From the NCBI GenBank assembly GCA_022605425.2, contig JAKIMF020000001.1, positions 2,172,501 to 2,236,500 of the forward strand: a DNA stretch of 64,000 bases, given 5' to 3'. The position numbers and the translations under genes were made by a program. Below, in pieces: positions 52,090-62,882 of this stretch; position 1 is the first letter of the stretch; each line of letters opens with the position of its first letter. The notes under the pieces are model-generated. The model ran no database searches and was not told the DNA's origin. It saw only the letters and a list, made by a program, of their open reading frames with translations. This stretch comes from Hamiltosporidium tvaerminnensis. Taxonomy: Eukaryota; Microsporidia; Dubosqiidae.

Positions 52090-52494
52090 TTAATAACCAG
52101 AACATCCTCTACAACCACAACTATCACATTCTACCAACTCAGTATGTGGTATCTTATGTAATGGTACTCTACATATACAACTATTATCTATACACAGCAC
52201 ACAACATAAATTTTCATATCCTTGTTTTTTCCAATAACTTATTAAATACCGATCTGCATATAAATTATCTAAAAGATATAAATATAGTTCTTTAGAAATA
52301 GATTTATCTTTATAATAACAATTGTAAATGTATCTCGATCTTTGATGATTTAATCTGAATATTTGATGAAAATTATGTGAATATTTTTTTTGAATTGGTA
52401 AATTTATTGCTTCTTTCATTTTATAATCAAGTTTATTTAACATATCTTCTATAGCCGTAAATCCTTCCGGTGGATTTATTGGTATTTTTGGCAT
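52090..52494 (-). CDS. BUD31: BUD31/G10 spliceosomal protein
   Basis: BUD31 is a small zinc-binding protein of the activated spliceosome (NTC-related, contacting U2/U6 snRNA). The 134-residue product aligns along its whole length with the family: MPKIPINPPEGFTAIEDML, then FRLNHQRSRYIYNCYYKDKS, KELYLYLLDNLYADRYLI, then WKKQGYENLCCVLCI, CICRVPLHKI and CDSCGCRGCSGY. All the clustered Cys residues of the zinc clusters are present. It is only about ten residues shorter than the human protein (144). Its presence indicates that the organism still splices introns, which some microsporidia have lost. The start is at 52494 and a CCCC lies one nt upstream (ACACCCCAATG). Confidence 0.96.
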   Translation of the reverse strand: MPKIPINPPEGFTAIEDMLNKLDYKMKEAINLPIQKKYSHNFHQIFRLNHQRSRYIYNCYYKDKSISKELYLYLLDNLYADRYLISYWKKQGYENLCCVLCIDNSCICRVPLHKIPHTELVECDSCGCRGCSGY

Positions 52495-52495
52495 T

Positions 52496-52499
52496 GGGG
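52496..52499 (-). promoter_or_regulatory. CCCC motif of the BUD31 gene
   Basis: GACACCCCAATG on the sense strand; the motif nearly touches the ATG, implying a near-leaderless transcript or a motif inside the 5' UTR. Confidence 0.5.
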
Positions 52500-53880
52500 T
52501 GTCATCTTTTGATTGTGGTTATTTTATTATTTGGTTTTTAAAAAAATGTTTAGAAGATATAAGATTGGAGAAATAGTTAAAGATATGTTTTTTTCTCAAA
52601 TAAATTATTTTATGTTTGTGTTAAAGCGATCAGATTAAATATAAATATATTTTTTTTGTGCACTTTGAATTATTAATATTAAGAAATATAAAGTTTTTAT
52701 TTATAATAGTAATCTTATATCCGTTAATGAATTCATAATATAGTTTAAAATTTATAGTTCTTTAATCTTTTAATTTAAAAATAAAAATTGTATTTTGACG
52801 GAATTCTAAATAAAACATGATAAAGATTCAGCTTCTAAATCAAAAGAATTTATCAATTGTATACGATTACGTATGCCTCTTTATAATTAATAGGAATCTT
52901 TCAATATATATTTTTAGACAAATAATATAGTTAGCTGATTACCAATTTTTTTTTTTGAGTATTTAAATTTAAATTTTATAAATAATTTCTATGTATCGGT
53001 TTATTTACAATATAAATATATATTGATGCTTCTTCTTTTGATTCGATATACTTCTTTTGTTATTGCTTTGATTCTCTAATGATGGTTTTAAGATTATTTT
53101 TTAAGTAGTTTTTAAAGTTTATACAATTTAAATTGTTCATCTTGATAATTATACATCAAATTCATAGATATTAAATATTTTGTTAGCTCAAAAAATGCAA
53201 TAAAATATAATAATTATTATATCTAATCGTAGAATTTATTTAATATATTACTTCGAAGATTTGGATTTTACTTCAACAAACTAATTAGTCTAAGGAACAA
53301 TTTGATTTAAATTTGATAAACGAAAAATTATGCTTTTCCCATGGCTATATCTACGGAATATTGTTTTGCTTGCTAATCAGTTTCAGATTTTTAGTTTTAA
53401 CAATTTAAAGCAAATCTTCTTAAATAATTTCCTCTTAAAATTTTATTATTAACTTATTTACCTAAATTAAACATATTTGATTATCATTCTTAAATTTAAT
53501 TCAGTTTCCTTGTAAGATAATTCTTTTAACACATATAATTTTCAAACATATCTTTACAAATGTTGTTCTCCACTCTTTTTCGACTCGAATTTATACTTGT
53601 TCAAAAGAAAATATATATGAATTATATTACTCTTTTATTCATATATTATTGTTTGAAAAACCATATTATTTAATTAAAATCTAGGTTTATAAAATTTCTC
53701 TTAATCAAATCATCATTTCCACAATTTTAACCATTTCGTTATCTTCCTCTATATATACCGAATGTTTATTTTTAGAAGATAGATCACTATTAGATTTTGA
53801 GACAAATTCTTATGAAATAAATGTTTAGCAATATAGATTATGAAAAGTAAAAATATAATTTATTTAAATACTTTGTTAAA
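52500..53880. other. AT-rich intergenic stretch, no gene seen
   Basis: No protein-like frame, repeat or RNA gene seen. Confidence 0.3.
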
Positions 53881-54621
53881 TTATTCACGTTTTTTACGGA
53901 TTTTATATGCTTTGAGTATTGAAAGTATTATAAGAAGAAATACAAACATACTGAGTGCGTATATTATGCTATTCTTAAGCTTTGAAGTGTATTTTGGTAT
54001 TTCAACAAGTTCGTGGTTTGTTTTGTCGATGTGTAAATATGTTTGATTTAGAAGAAAATCAATACGATCTATTTTATATGATTGTGCCTGTATAATCATT
54101 TTCATTTCAAGCAATAATGTAGTAAGATGAAATATAGTTTTCTTTATATTTTGAGAATCACTTGATTTCTTTATCGTTACCATTTCCTGGACACTTCCCT
54201 GAACTGACTCGGAATCAAGATCTTCAAATGTTTGCAGTGAAGATATTTTTTTTAAAAAGCTTTGTTGTATATTCCGATAAAAAAGTAAATTACGTTTGAG
54301 CTTGGTAGCAAAATGATGCTTTATAGAAGATCGCATAGACTCAGGAAGATCTTGTTTTTCAATGACTAAAAAAAGTGATTCGATTTTCGAAATAAGTAAA
54401 TTTATTTCTGCCTTTTTGTGATTTATTTCCGACATTTTTCTCTTTCGCATGTTAAAACTCGGTAGACAATGTCTTTCCAACATAAGTTGAAGATCAGATA
54501 TGCTTTGTTTGGCTTCATTTAACTTTTTCCTAATTGTATCGGCTATACATTCTTTATAATACGTTTTCTTGAGTGGAATGTTAAGTAATTTAAAATATTC
54601 AAAGGTTTTATTTATAAACAT
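53881..54621 (-). CDS. Syntaxin-like Qa-SNARE with C-terminal membrane anchor
   Basis: The product (246 residues from the ATG at 54621; the frame opens ten codons earlier only at a TTG) is mostly helical. A putative N-terminal three-helix region lies at about 5-150, a SNARE-like helix at about 165-215 (LTTLLLEMKMIIQAQSYKID then RIDFLLNQTYLHIDKTNHEL), and a single membrane span at the C-terminus (IIYALSMFVFLLIILSILKA) with a short Lys/Arg tail. The QSYKIDRID core, with its central Gln, matches the QG-x-LLDRID layer of Tlg2/syntaxin-16 and related Qa-SNAREs. It probably acts in Golgi or endosomal fusion. The subfamily is uncertain. No CCC motif is seen right before this start. Confidence 0.8.
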   Translation of the reverse strand: MFINKTFEYFKLLNIPLKKTYYKECIADTIRKKLNEAKQSISDLQLMLERHCLPSFNMRKRKMSEINHKKAEINLLISKIESLFLVIEKQDLPESMRSSIKHHFATKLKRNLLFYRNIQQSFLKKISSLQTFEDLDSESVQGSVQEMVTIKKSSDSQNIKKTIFHLTTLLLEMKMIIQAQSYKIDRIDFLLNQTYLHIDKTNHELVEIPKYTSKLKNSIIYALSMFVFLLIILSILKAYKIRKKRE

Positions 54622-55628
54622 CTTTATTTTCTGTCTTTCTTTCCGATACAAATATTTAAATGTAAAACACGTGTAACAGAAAAAAATTCTATATTATAAA
54701 ATATTTTCTATTTCAGTAAAATAGTTTACAACATATATTTTCTGTTTTTACAAATTGTATCAAAATTCAAAAATATTTTAAGTTTTCTTACTGCGTATTT
54801 TAAAGATCAAAATTTTAAATTAAAGCGAAAAAAATAGTGCTAAACGATTAAATAAATTTAAGAAATCATAGATATATCATAATTGCTACTTGTTTTAAAC
54901 AATTTTTCATTAAAAAAATAATTTTATAACCAATAAATTTAATCTTTAAATTTCAAATTATACATTAATTCAGAAGTTATAAAGATACAACTTGAAAACT
55001 GTAATAAAATTGTGTATCTATTTGTTTTAAATAATTTGACTATTCATTGCTATATACAAGATAATTCGATAAAATATTTAAAGATCTAAAATGAAATAGG
55101 TACAAATAAATTTCTTTAATAATTAGATATCTAGCTTGTCAAAAATATATACTATAATATGAGAAAGACTAATTTTGTATAATTCATAGGTAGAATTATT
55201 TTAATATTATTTCGGGTGATAAAATCTGTGATTTGTTAGATTAATTAGAAATTTTTGTTTCGTTCTAAAAAAGAACTAAGATTTTCGAAATTATCATTAA
55301 AATTTTGAATAGAAATAAAGTTAAACAAAAAATTGAGTCTTGCTAATTCCCTGAAAAATATGTGATTGATATTGTTAAATTTCGAATTAACAAAAAAAAT
55401 AAAAACCAAATTTAATCTACGAAGTAAACATTCTTATATAAAATCAAAATTGTCTTTATAAATCCAAGATAGCTTTTAACTTATTATAAAGCTATATAAT
55501 AGCACAATATATCTCTAAAATGTTTATGTTTATTTTAATTGTATTAATGACTATTATTTAGATGTGAAAGTATTTCTTTTGCTATTTTCTTTGTAAAATG
55601 CCTTTGAATTTTTAAAAATTTGTATAAA
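54622..55628. other. AT-rich intergenic stretch, no gene seen
   Basis: Nothing recognisable. Confidence 0.3.
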
Positions 55629-56333
55629 TTACTGCGGTAGTGCCCTGTAAACATATTTATCTTTATAAAATATCTTTTCTACTTTTTCATCATAAATCAT
55701 GACCTGTAATAAAGTATATAAATTTTCTAAACTTAATCCAACATTTGAAATTCCAGTCTTTTCAATATGATCATGGATTGTTTCTAAACACGGAAATTCT
55801 TCGATTTTAGATAACGAAAACTGATTATTCCAAAGAGTTTTTTTAGAAAGATAAACATACATCAACTTTGTAAGCTCAATAACAAATTCTTCATCTATAT
55901 CGGCCTCATTAAACCATATTCCACCGGTCAATTCCTCTGAAGGATTTTGATCGTACGAAATATAAAATTTTAAATTGCTTTTAACTGATTTAATCGCTTT
56001 AATCAGTTTTTTACTTTCCAAAATCTTTAAAATTTTCATAACAAAATTTTGTGGAATATTAGTTTTGTTTTTGATATCTCTCACTAAACATCCCTTCGTA
56101 CCAGATTCTAAAATCAACGTATGTATCATTTTTTCTTCATCCTTCATAGTAGAAAGAGATGCTTTGTATTTTAATGTGTGTCCATCGTTAAAAATATCGA
56201 TTTGTTTTTTCTTCAATAAAATATTTAAATTTTTTGCTATTTCCTCTTGTGTTGCATTTGGATATCCCGCCAAAATGTCAGTTTCAGTTAATCCATCTTC
56301 AGCAGTTGCTATAAATTCCAAAAGATTTTTCAT
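55629..56333 (-). CDS. RPC34: RNA polymerase III subunit RPC6 (RPC34 homologue)
   Basis: RPC34 is part of the RPC82/34/31 trimer that helps Pol III open promoters and bind TFIIIB, for transcription of tRNA and 5S rRNA. The 234-residue product (ATG at 56333; the frame runs four codons further only to a TTG) holds two or three winged-helix domains. The clearest block is EEKMIHTLILESGTKGCLVR then DIKNKTNIPQNFVMKILKIL and ESKKLIKAIKSVKSNLKFYI, followed by GGIWFNEADIDEEFVIEL, equivalent to the GGAWYSDQDFESEFVE block of the family. It is about 80 residues shorter than yeast RPC34. The C-terminal Fe-S cysteines of the human protein are not visible. Confidence 0.92.
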   Translation of the reverse strand: MKNLLEFIATAEDGLTETDILAGYPNATQEEIAKNLNILLKKKQIDIFNDGHTLKYKASLSTMKDEEKMIHTLILESGTKGCLVRDIKNKTNIPQNFVMKILKILESKKLIKAIKSVKSNLKFYISYDQNPSEELTGGIWFNEADIDEEFVIELTKLMYVYLSKKTLWNNQFSLSKIEEFPCLETIHDHIEKTGISNVGLSLENLYTLLQVMIYDEKVEKIFYKDKYVYRALPQ

Positions 56334-56337
56334 AAGA

Positions 56338-56340
56338 GGG
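56338..56340 (-). promoter_or_regulatory. CCC motif of the RPC34 gene
   Basis: The sense strand reads GCACCCTCTTATG, four nt before the ATG. This supports the ATG over the upstream TTG as start. Confidence 0.5.
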
Positions 56341-57590
56341 TGCAAGTGTATTATATTTATTTACTGGTGCTGAATATAAAATCCATATCTCATATATGAG
56401 TCCATGATAACTATTTTTTAAGAATTAAAAATCAAATATATTGAATCTATGATTGTGAAATAAAAGAACGAAATTGCTTGCGAAAATAGAAATATAAGAT
56501 AAGTTGCATATAACAGACCGGCCAAGATAAAAAGAAAAAGAATATTTTAAACAAAATAATTAAGAATCAAATAACATATATTTCAGTTTTGATAAATATT
56601 TAACGATCATTTAGTAAGAAAAATGGTTTTTTTAATTCTCAAATTTTAACTCATTTTTTTTTCTATTGGAAATTAATTTTAATTTTTTTAACAAATAAAA
56701 CCCAATTTAGCTCAAATATTTAAACAATATTTTATTTACTATATTTTTTGATAAATAAAAGTATAATTTTAGAATTTATACTCCTAATGTCTCATAAAAT
56801 ATCATAAAACATATTGTTTTGTATATTTCTAAATTTAAACAAAATCTAAAATATAAAAAAAAATTGGTGAGAAGTTCACTATTTTTTACTAAAAAAATTG
56901 TTTTTTAACTGCTTTAATTAAATTTTAAAAGATAAATTAAATCATTTATACACCAATAATCTAATTAGATTATAGTATTGAACAGAAAGAAGAAATAAAA
57001 AGAATACAGTATATATTTAACTTAAAAATTATAAGGAAGAACTGTATTATAATATTCTTTAAGTTCTTTCAAAAGTATAAAATATAGATTTGTATTACCT
57101 TATATGGATAGTAGATAATACAAAAAAGATAAAATTGTTTCATTATAAAACAATTTCTTTAAAATATTAATTTAACTTGAAATATAATATATGGATTGTT
57201 TTCTCGTGATTTATGATTGAATTTTTTTAAAAACCCGAGTAAAGAACATAAATGAAACGGTTAAGATGAGTAATATTGATTATTGAATATAGAATCAAAC
57301 AAAAAAAATAAATTTGAATTCTGCTCTAAGAAATATAAAATTAAAATATAATACTATAATTTGAAATGAAAAAAAAGAAAAATAAAATTAAATTAGACTT
57401 TAAGAAACATAAAACTTAATTGAATCGATATTTAAATTTAGAGACTGAAAACGCGGTAGAAATAAAGTATAAAATTTTAAGAATCTAAAATTTCTTTAGA
57501 TCAGCCATTTATTAAATAAATTAAATTTCAAATTTTTATTAAAGATTTCTAGAATTTAAAATTTAAAAATATTAATTTATCAGATTTTAT
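56341..57590. other. AT-rich intergenic stretch, no gene seen
   Basis: No protein-like frame or repeat match. Confidence 0.3.
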
Positions 57591-58598
57591 TTAATTTTTT
57601 TCAAAGAATTGCTTAATTTTGTTTTTAAAGTGTAAATAACTACCGCTAGCTACTATACCAGTCATTATTCCAATTAAAAATATGTTTTCATGAAAAAAAT
57701 TGAACATTTCACTTGCATATAATTTATATATATAATTTTTATCAGCTATATCACTTAATAATTCAGAATTATCTAATATTATCGGTTCAAATTCCATCCT
57801 AAGCAAAACAGGTTTATGATCACTCGTTCTGATATTTTCTAGACTTTTATATTCGGTAAAATTGTGTTTATATTTTGAATTACACAATATTCTATCACAA
57901 TACGATGGGACACGATATTTTTTTACTTCAAAATCATCAGTTCCTGCAATATACTTATATGAAGGTTGAAAATTAATATTTCCTTCCTTAAATCTTGGAT
58001 ATTTTTCGCTAAAATTATTAAATTGATCATTTTTTAATATTTCTTCATAATTTTTTTCGATAATCAAATCATATACCTTTTGTCTGTCAATACCAGAAAC
58101 TCTAAAATTCATATCACCAGAAAGTATTATCGTATCGATTTCTTTAATATCATATGCGCTACTTATTGCTTTGAAACATTCCGAAACCTGTTTCATTCTA
58201 GAATCCAGATTTTTTTCATGCGCGGTTAAATGTGTATTAACAAAAAGAATATTATTTTTTTCATTTGTATCACTAAATTGAATATAATGTGAGGTGAAAC
58301 CTTTGTATCCATTATTCAAAAACCCAAGTCCCATTCTAAAACTTTCTGATTGTAAATTATTCTTGGACAAAACAAAAGAAACAATACCAAATAATCTTTC
58401 AAATCCTATGATGTTATAACTTCCTACACAGTCTTTTACTCGGTTGTATAAGTCTGATGTGGACATAAAAGTAAAATATACTTCTTGTAATCCAATAAAT
58501 AAAATATCTGCATTCATTTCATTCTCAATAATTGATTTTAAATCTGAAAAAGCTGATTTTTTTGCATTTATATTCCATGTTAGTATTGATACACGCAT
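57591..58598 (-). CDS. Inositol-polyphosphate 5-phosphatase with a C-terminal membrane segment
   Basis: The enzyme removes the 5-phosphate from phosphoinositides or soluble inositol phosphates. The 335-residue product covers the whole exonuclease-endonuclease-phosphatase fold: TWNIN (7-11), GLQEVY (36-41), FVNTHLTAHE (119-128), SGDMNFR (160-166), FQPSYKY (210-216), VPSYCDRIL (230-238) and SDHKPV (259-264). All are close to 5-phosphatase signatures such as GDLNYR and WCDR-L. Residues 304-323 (ENIFLIGIMTGIVASGSYLH) form a hydrophobic segment with a basic tail, so the enzyme is likely tail-anchored. No SAC1, SH2 or C2 domain is attached. ATG at 58598 is supported by CCC 6 nt upstream. Confidence 0.93.
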   Translation of the reverse strand: MRVSILTWNINAKKSAFSDLKSIIENEMNADILFIGLQEVYFTFMSTSDLYNRVKDCVGSYNIIGFERLFGIVSFVLSKNNLQSESFRMGLGFLNNGYKGFTSHYIQFSDTNEKNNILFVNTHLTAHEKNLDSRMKQVSECFKAISSAYDIKEIDTIILSGDMNFRVSGIDRQKVYDLIIEKNYEEILKNDQFNNFSEKYPRFKEGNINFQPSYKYIAGTDDFEVKKYRVPSYCDRILCNSKYKHNFTEYKSLENIRTSDHKPVLLRMEFEPIILDNSELLSDIADKNYIYKLYASEMFNFFHENIFLIGIMTGIVASGSYLHFKNKIKQFFEKN

Positions 58599-58604
58599 TT
58601 GTTA

Positions 58605-58607
58605 GGG
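58605..58607 (-). promoter_or_regulatory. CCC motif of the 5-phosphatase gene
   Basis: The sense strand reads CATCCCTAACAAATG. Confidence 0.5.
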
Positions 58608-58780
58608 ATGATATTTGCTTTAAATATTTTATTTTGATACAGATGTTTTGATTTTTAACCCGATGAAAATAACTTTAAAAGTTTTAAAAACGGTTGTGGA
58701 AAATTAATTAAATAGGAAGTTAATTTATTAAATTTTAAAAAGTGTATTTCAAAAATTAAAATAAAAATAACAAAATTTGG

Positions 58781-58940
58781 AATTCATCGAAAAAAAATAA
58801 CCTTTTTAAATTTAAAAATTTTTTACTTGGCTAATTTCAAATTTTAAAAAAATGAGGTTCGAATTCATCAAAAAAAATGACCTTTTTAAATTTAAAAAAT
58901 TTTTACTTGGCTAATTTCAAATTTTAAAAAAAAAGAATTT
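58781..58940. repeat. 81-bp tandem duplication
   Basis: AATTCATCGAAAAAAA at 58781 and AATTCATCAAAAAAAA at 58862 begin two units that share CCTTTTTAAATTTAAAAA and TTTTACTTGGCTAATTTC. It lies between the 5-phosphatase and G-box protein genes. Confidence 0.8.
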
Positions 58941-59167
58941 TTTAGATTTATTGGCAAATGAAATATAATTTTTGAAGAATATTCATTGAGCAAATTTGGG
59001 TCAAAAAACACAGCATTTTGCATTTATTGGCAACTTAGGGAATGTTTTGCACTAAGAAATTTATTTGAACAAATTTCAAGTCAAAAAAACGAATTTAAGA
59101 TTTCTCGACAAATAAAATATTTATTTGTATAATCATTTACATATAAAAATTAAAAATAAACAATTAT

Positions 59168-59608
59168 TTATTTTATACAATCATAATCCTTTTCACCATT
59201 TCGTATTGTAATTGTACCATCCGGATATCTTATTTCTTTGATTCCACCAGGAAATGTTTTTTCTATTTGTCCATTTGAAAATTCATATGTAATTATTTTC
59301 GTTGATGCATCATAAAGATATCTATATTTTCCATTTTTATTGACAACATACGTAGATCCATCTTTTAAATGGTATCTGGTCTTGTTTTTTAAAGAATCTG
59401 TATGTACAACTTTTTTAGTGTCTATATAAGATTTGTATTGGTCATTTAAATTTTTAAGTTTTATTATTTCTTCTTTTAGTATTTCTATTAGAGAAAAATT
59501 CTTTTTATTTTCCATTTTGTCTATTAATGCTTGAATTGAATTTATTTTTTCTTTAATAGACGTTCGCATAAATAAAGGATTACCCAATTCGTAAGCAATG
59601 CCTGGCAT
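59168..59608 (-). CDS. Small CPAP/SAS-4/TCP10-like G-box protein
   Basis: The 146-residue product has a coiled-coil-like helix (about 16-62) and a C-terminal run of short beta repeats (75-140): TRYHLKDGSTYVVNKNGKYR, then ITYEFSNGQIEKTFPGGIKE and IRYPDGTITIRNGE. The repeating hydrophobic-x-hydrophobic and DG/NG turns, and FSNGQIEKTFPGGIKEIRYP in particular, are the signature of the T-complex-10 C-terminal (G-box) domain of CPAP/SAS-4 and STIL-binding proteins of centrioles. Microsporidia have spindle plaques and no centrioles, so a role at the spindle plaque is inference. The rest of CPAP (about 1300 residues in human) is absent. ATG at 59608 has CCC four nt upstream. Confidence 0.75.
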   Translation of the reverse strand: MPGIAYELGNPLFMRTSIKEKINSIQALIDKMENKKNFSLIEILKEEIIKLKNLNDQYKSYIDTKKVVHTDSLKNKTRYHLKDGSTYVVNKNGKYRYLYDASTKIITYEFSNGQIEKTFPGGIKEIRYPDGTITIRNGEKDYDCIK

Positions 59609-59612
59609 TTAA

Positions 59613-59615
59613 GGG
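59613..59615 (-). promoter_or_regulatory. CCC motif of the G-box protein gene
   Basis: The sense strand reads CTATCCCTTAAATG. Confidence 0.5.
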
Positions 59616-60936
59616 ATAGTGATTTATTTTTTAACATAAACCATTATAAGAAATGGTAAATTTTTATTTAGAAAAGATTGGCTGGCAAATAAATTACAAG
59701 GAATTTATTATGTGCAGAAATAATTTGTCAGTTATAAATTATATTTTAATTTGTAATTTAAAAAACTTGAAACTTTTTGTTAAATATTTTGGTTTTTATT
59801 TTAAAAAAATTATAAAAAATGGCAAACATTTATAAAATCGTTATTTTTCATCCATGAAGAATCAAATTTTATAAATTATAAAGAAAAAATAAGTAACAGT
59901 GACCGAGATATCCAATATATATTTTAACCGGAGTTTGGGATTCTTCTGATTTATATAGTTTTTTCTTTATAAATATTTCCTTCCATGTACTAATTTATTG
60001 GTGTAGTTTGTATTTAATTGTCATTGGGAAGAAATTAGTCTTATGTTCAAAATATACATCCCGTTGTTTAATCTGACTTTTATGTTTTTATAACACGCTC
60101 TATTTTTATACACTCTTTTTATTTAAATGCCCTCCTATTCATTTCCTGTTTTTCTGTACATCATCTGAATCACATTCCATCTGTTATTTCATATCTAATT
60201 ACTCTCAAAATTTGTTTTATATAAAATAAATTAGGTAGTTAGATATGAGTATAATGCCAACTAGGATTTTAGTTCCTTTCAACTTTTATGGCAGCTTTCA
60301 GTTTTTCATTGTTTTTATTAGCATTACTAAAGCGAAAACTGCATTTTATACTTCCAGATACTCTTATAAAATAATATAGACAACAAACAAATTTATTTAT
60401 AGTTTATAATTCATTCGTTTCTCGTCTAAGTTTTCATTATATATATAAATTATATATGATAACTACATAATAAAGATTGTAAGTTGTAAAAATAGAAATG
60501 AAAAAGAAATTCTTATAACATATTTAAAAACCCGTCAGTGTCCAGGTTGTGTATATCTTAGAAAATACACAATCAAAATATTTATACCGTTGTATTTCCA
60601 CACAAATTGCCGGATTTACAAAGTTTCCTCTTTACTGTGCGATTTATAAAAGATCTGCAAGCGGTAAGAAATACTAAAAATATTCGTTTATCAAATTTGG
60701 GTTTCTCATAGCCAAACAAATCTTATATACTAAGAGAATTCAAAAATTTATTTTTTTTTCGGCATTGACTGGCTTGAATGTCAAATTCATACATGGAAGA
60801 CCACGTAATTCAAAAGCACAAAATCGGTTTTAAGTTATAAATCAAGCTATAAAAATGGCTAACGAAGAAATTTTACGAAAAAAGATGTATTGTATATTTT
60901 ACAAATAGTATTCATGTATATAATAGAGGTATAAAT
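59616..60936. other. AT-rich intergenic stretch, no gene seen
   Basis: No protein-like frame and no repeat match. Confidence 0.3.
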
Positions 60937-60950
60937 ATATATACAACAAA
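60937..60950. repeat. Target-site duplication, left copy
   Basis: ATATATACAACAAA is repeated exactly at 62228-62241 and bounds the retrotransposon copy between them. Confidence 0.85.
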
Positions 60951-62227
60951 GGTCTTCATAGTGTTGAGTTCAAAAGCGAACATATGCTTTTGCAACTCTT
61001 GGATTATCTGGAAAAATCTAAAGAAACATCGACCAGAAGAGCAGCAATCCTTAAGGTGGAGAATGATAATAAAACCCATCTTGCACTAATAAAAGACTTT
61101 TTAAAAGTAAAATACGGGATGGCAGAGTAAGTCACTAAAAATAAATTAGATGAAGCTCAACTAGCTAACTTATATAACGAAATAGAAAAACGAAAACTAC
61201 ATTCAAAGTTATATAATGCTAGAAACAACGAGCTAGTAAGTGTAAATGACTCCTCAAGATGGTTAAAGAAAGGAAGTGTAAGACCGCGTGATGAAGCAGT
61301 GTTCTGCTATATCCAGGATAGAAACGTATTTTGGAGAGCAGAAGGTGTGTGTCAACACTGCAACACGTCTAGAAAAACAGTAGACCATTTAGCAACGAGA
61401 TGTGAAAAAATGCTTGGTCATGACTATACTAGACGACACAATGAAGTGGTACGATGTATACATTTGCTCTTGTTAAATAAATATAAATTCAAGTCTTCAA
61501 AACGAATCAGAAGCCACTCAGTTCAAGAAATTCTTGATAATGAGTATGCAGAGATAAGAGTGGACACCAGAATAAAAACTGATGTCAAAATTCGAAATAA
61601 TAGGCCAGATATATTCGTTTTAGACAAGAGACGAAATAAGATTACCCTCATTGAAGTAGGAATCACCTCCCAAGACTCACTTCAAATAGTTGAAACAGAG
61701 AAACTTAGGAAGTATGACCTATTAGTCAATGAGCTGGGTCTTATTTACAAATGTAGTGTAGAGATAATTCCTTATGTGATAACATGGGACGGTATTGTGA
61801 CAAAATACCATAAGACCTATCTTAAAAGATTACAAATACCCATAAATGTAGAGGCATACATTCGGTCCATAGTACTTAAGAAAACAGTCGAAATGATTTC
61901 CTTCGATCGACGAAGAGGAATTGAGTCAGGACCAAGTGCCGAAGAGAGCTGGGAAAGAGCGTCATTAAGTGTTATTATAGGAGCTGAGATGCATAAACAG
62001 CCAACACCCCCCTTAAAAGAAGTGAAGAACGAGGAAGATAGTGTTAAACAAGTAAATTCAAAAAATATTTTATCCCTTATTTTAGATGACGTAACCAGAC
62101 CAGAGGAACCGACGATAGACATTAATGATAAGTCGGATGTAGAAAAAGAGAATAAAGTGGTTAAAGTGATGGAAGAAATTAGTTAAACGAGAGAAAATTT
62201 GTTAACCCAGAATTTTATTAAATAAAA
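60951..62227 (+). mobile_element. 5'-truncated R2/R4-like retrotransposon copy with target-site duplication
   Basis: This copy begins GGTCTTCATAGTGTTGAG (codons LHSVEFKSEHMLLQ) and runs to AACCCAGAATTTTATT at the 3' end, so about the last third of the element is present. One frame is open from the left end to 62186 except for a GAA-to-TAA stop at 61128-61130 (within GMAE-VTKN, for LAEEVTKK). The knuckle is CQHCNTSRKTVDHLATRC and the endonuclease has RPDIFVLDKRR and LIEVGI. It differs from the intact copy at many more codons than the 43528 fragment does, so it belongs to a diverged subfamily. The 14-bp duplication shows true insertion by target-primed reverse transcription. Confidence 0.9.
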
Positions 62228-62241
62228 ATATATACAACAAA
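62228..62241. repeat. Target-site duplication, right copy
   Basis: Exact match to 60937-60950. Confidence 0.85.
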
Positions 62242-62882
62242 TATTTATTTATGAAATCTTCTGAAAACCAGGATTTAATAATCAATTTTCTTGTTTGAAC
62301 AATGTTTAAGGTGATTCTAGTATATTTCGTATTCTATTTAAGTACATTCAGTCTCAAACATTGCATATGAGAATGCGGAGATACTTTGAAAACCAAGAAA
62401 TGTGCTTTGATGTGCAAGACTTAATATTTGAACGAGTATTTCTTGTAATGATTAGAATATCATATAAACTTGAGTATTATATAATAATTAATGTAGAGTT
62501 TGCCAACCTTTTTTAATTTAGAAAAAAAAACACAAATAACATTGCAAATTGTTTGCTGTCTATGATTAATGTCTTTCATAAATAGCAACTGGCGAAAATA
62601 AAAAGACAAAAAATGCTGATTACGACTCTTTCTGCATCAATTTTGTTTTAATTTAAACAACTATTGTTTGAATAACATGTTTGAAATAAAATAAGAAGAA
62701 TTTTTATTTAAACTGTGTATAATTAATTACATAATAAACGTATTTAGATTGCATTTTATTTACAAATAAATGGTTGACTGTAGTCTTGTTGAGAATATTA
62801 GTATAATATTTAAATAGATTTTTTTTGAAGAGAATTCGAATTATATATTTGTATATGGGTTTTGTACAGTGAAAATAATTAA
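62242..62882. other. AT-rich spacer between two retrotransposon copies
   Basis: No gene seen. The start of the next element copy lies within a few nt of the ATG at 62883, as shown by loss of similarity to the intact copy upstream of ATTAA(A)TGGGTAG. Confidence 0.35.
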
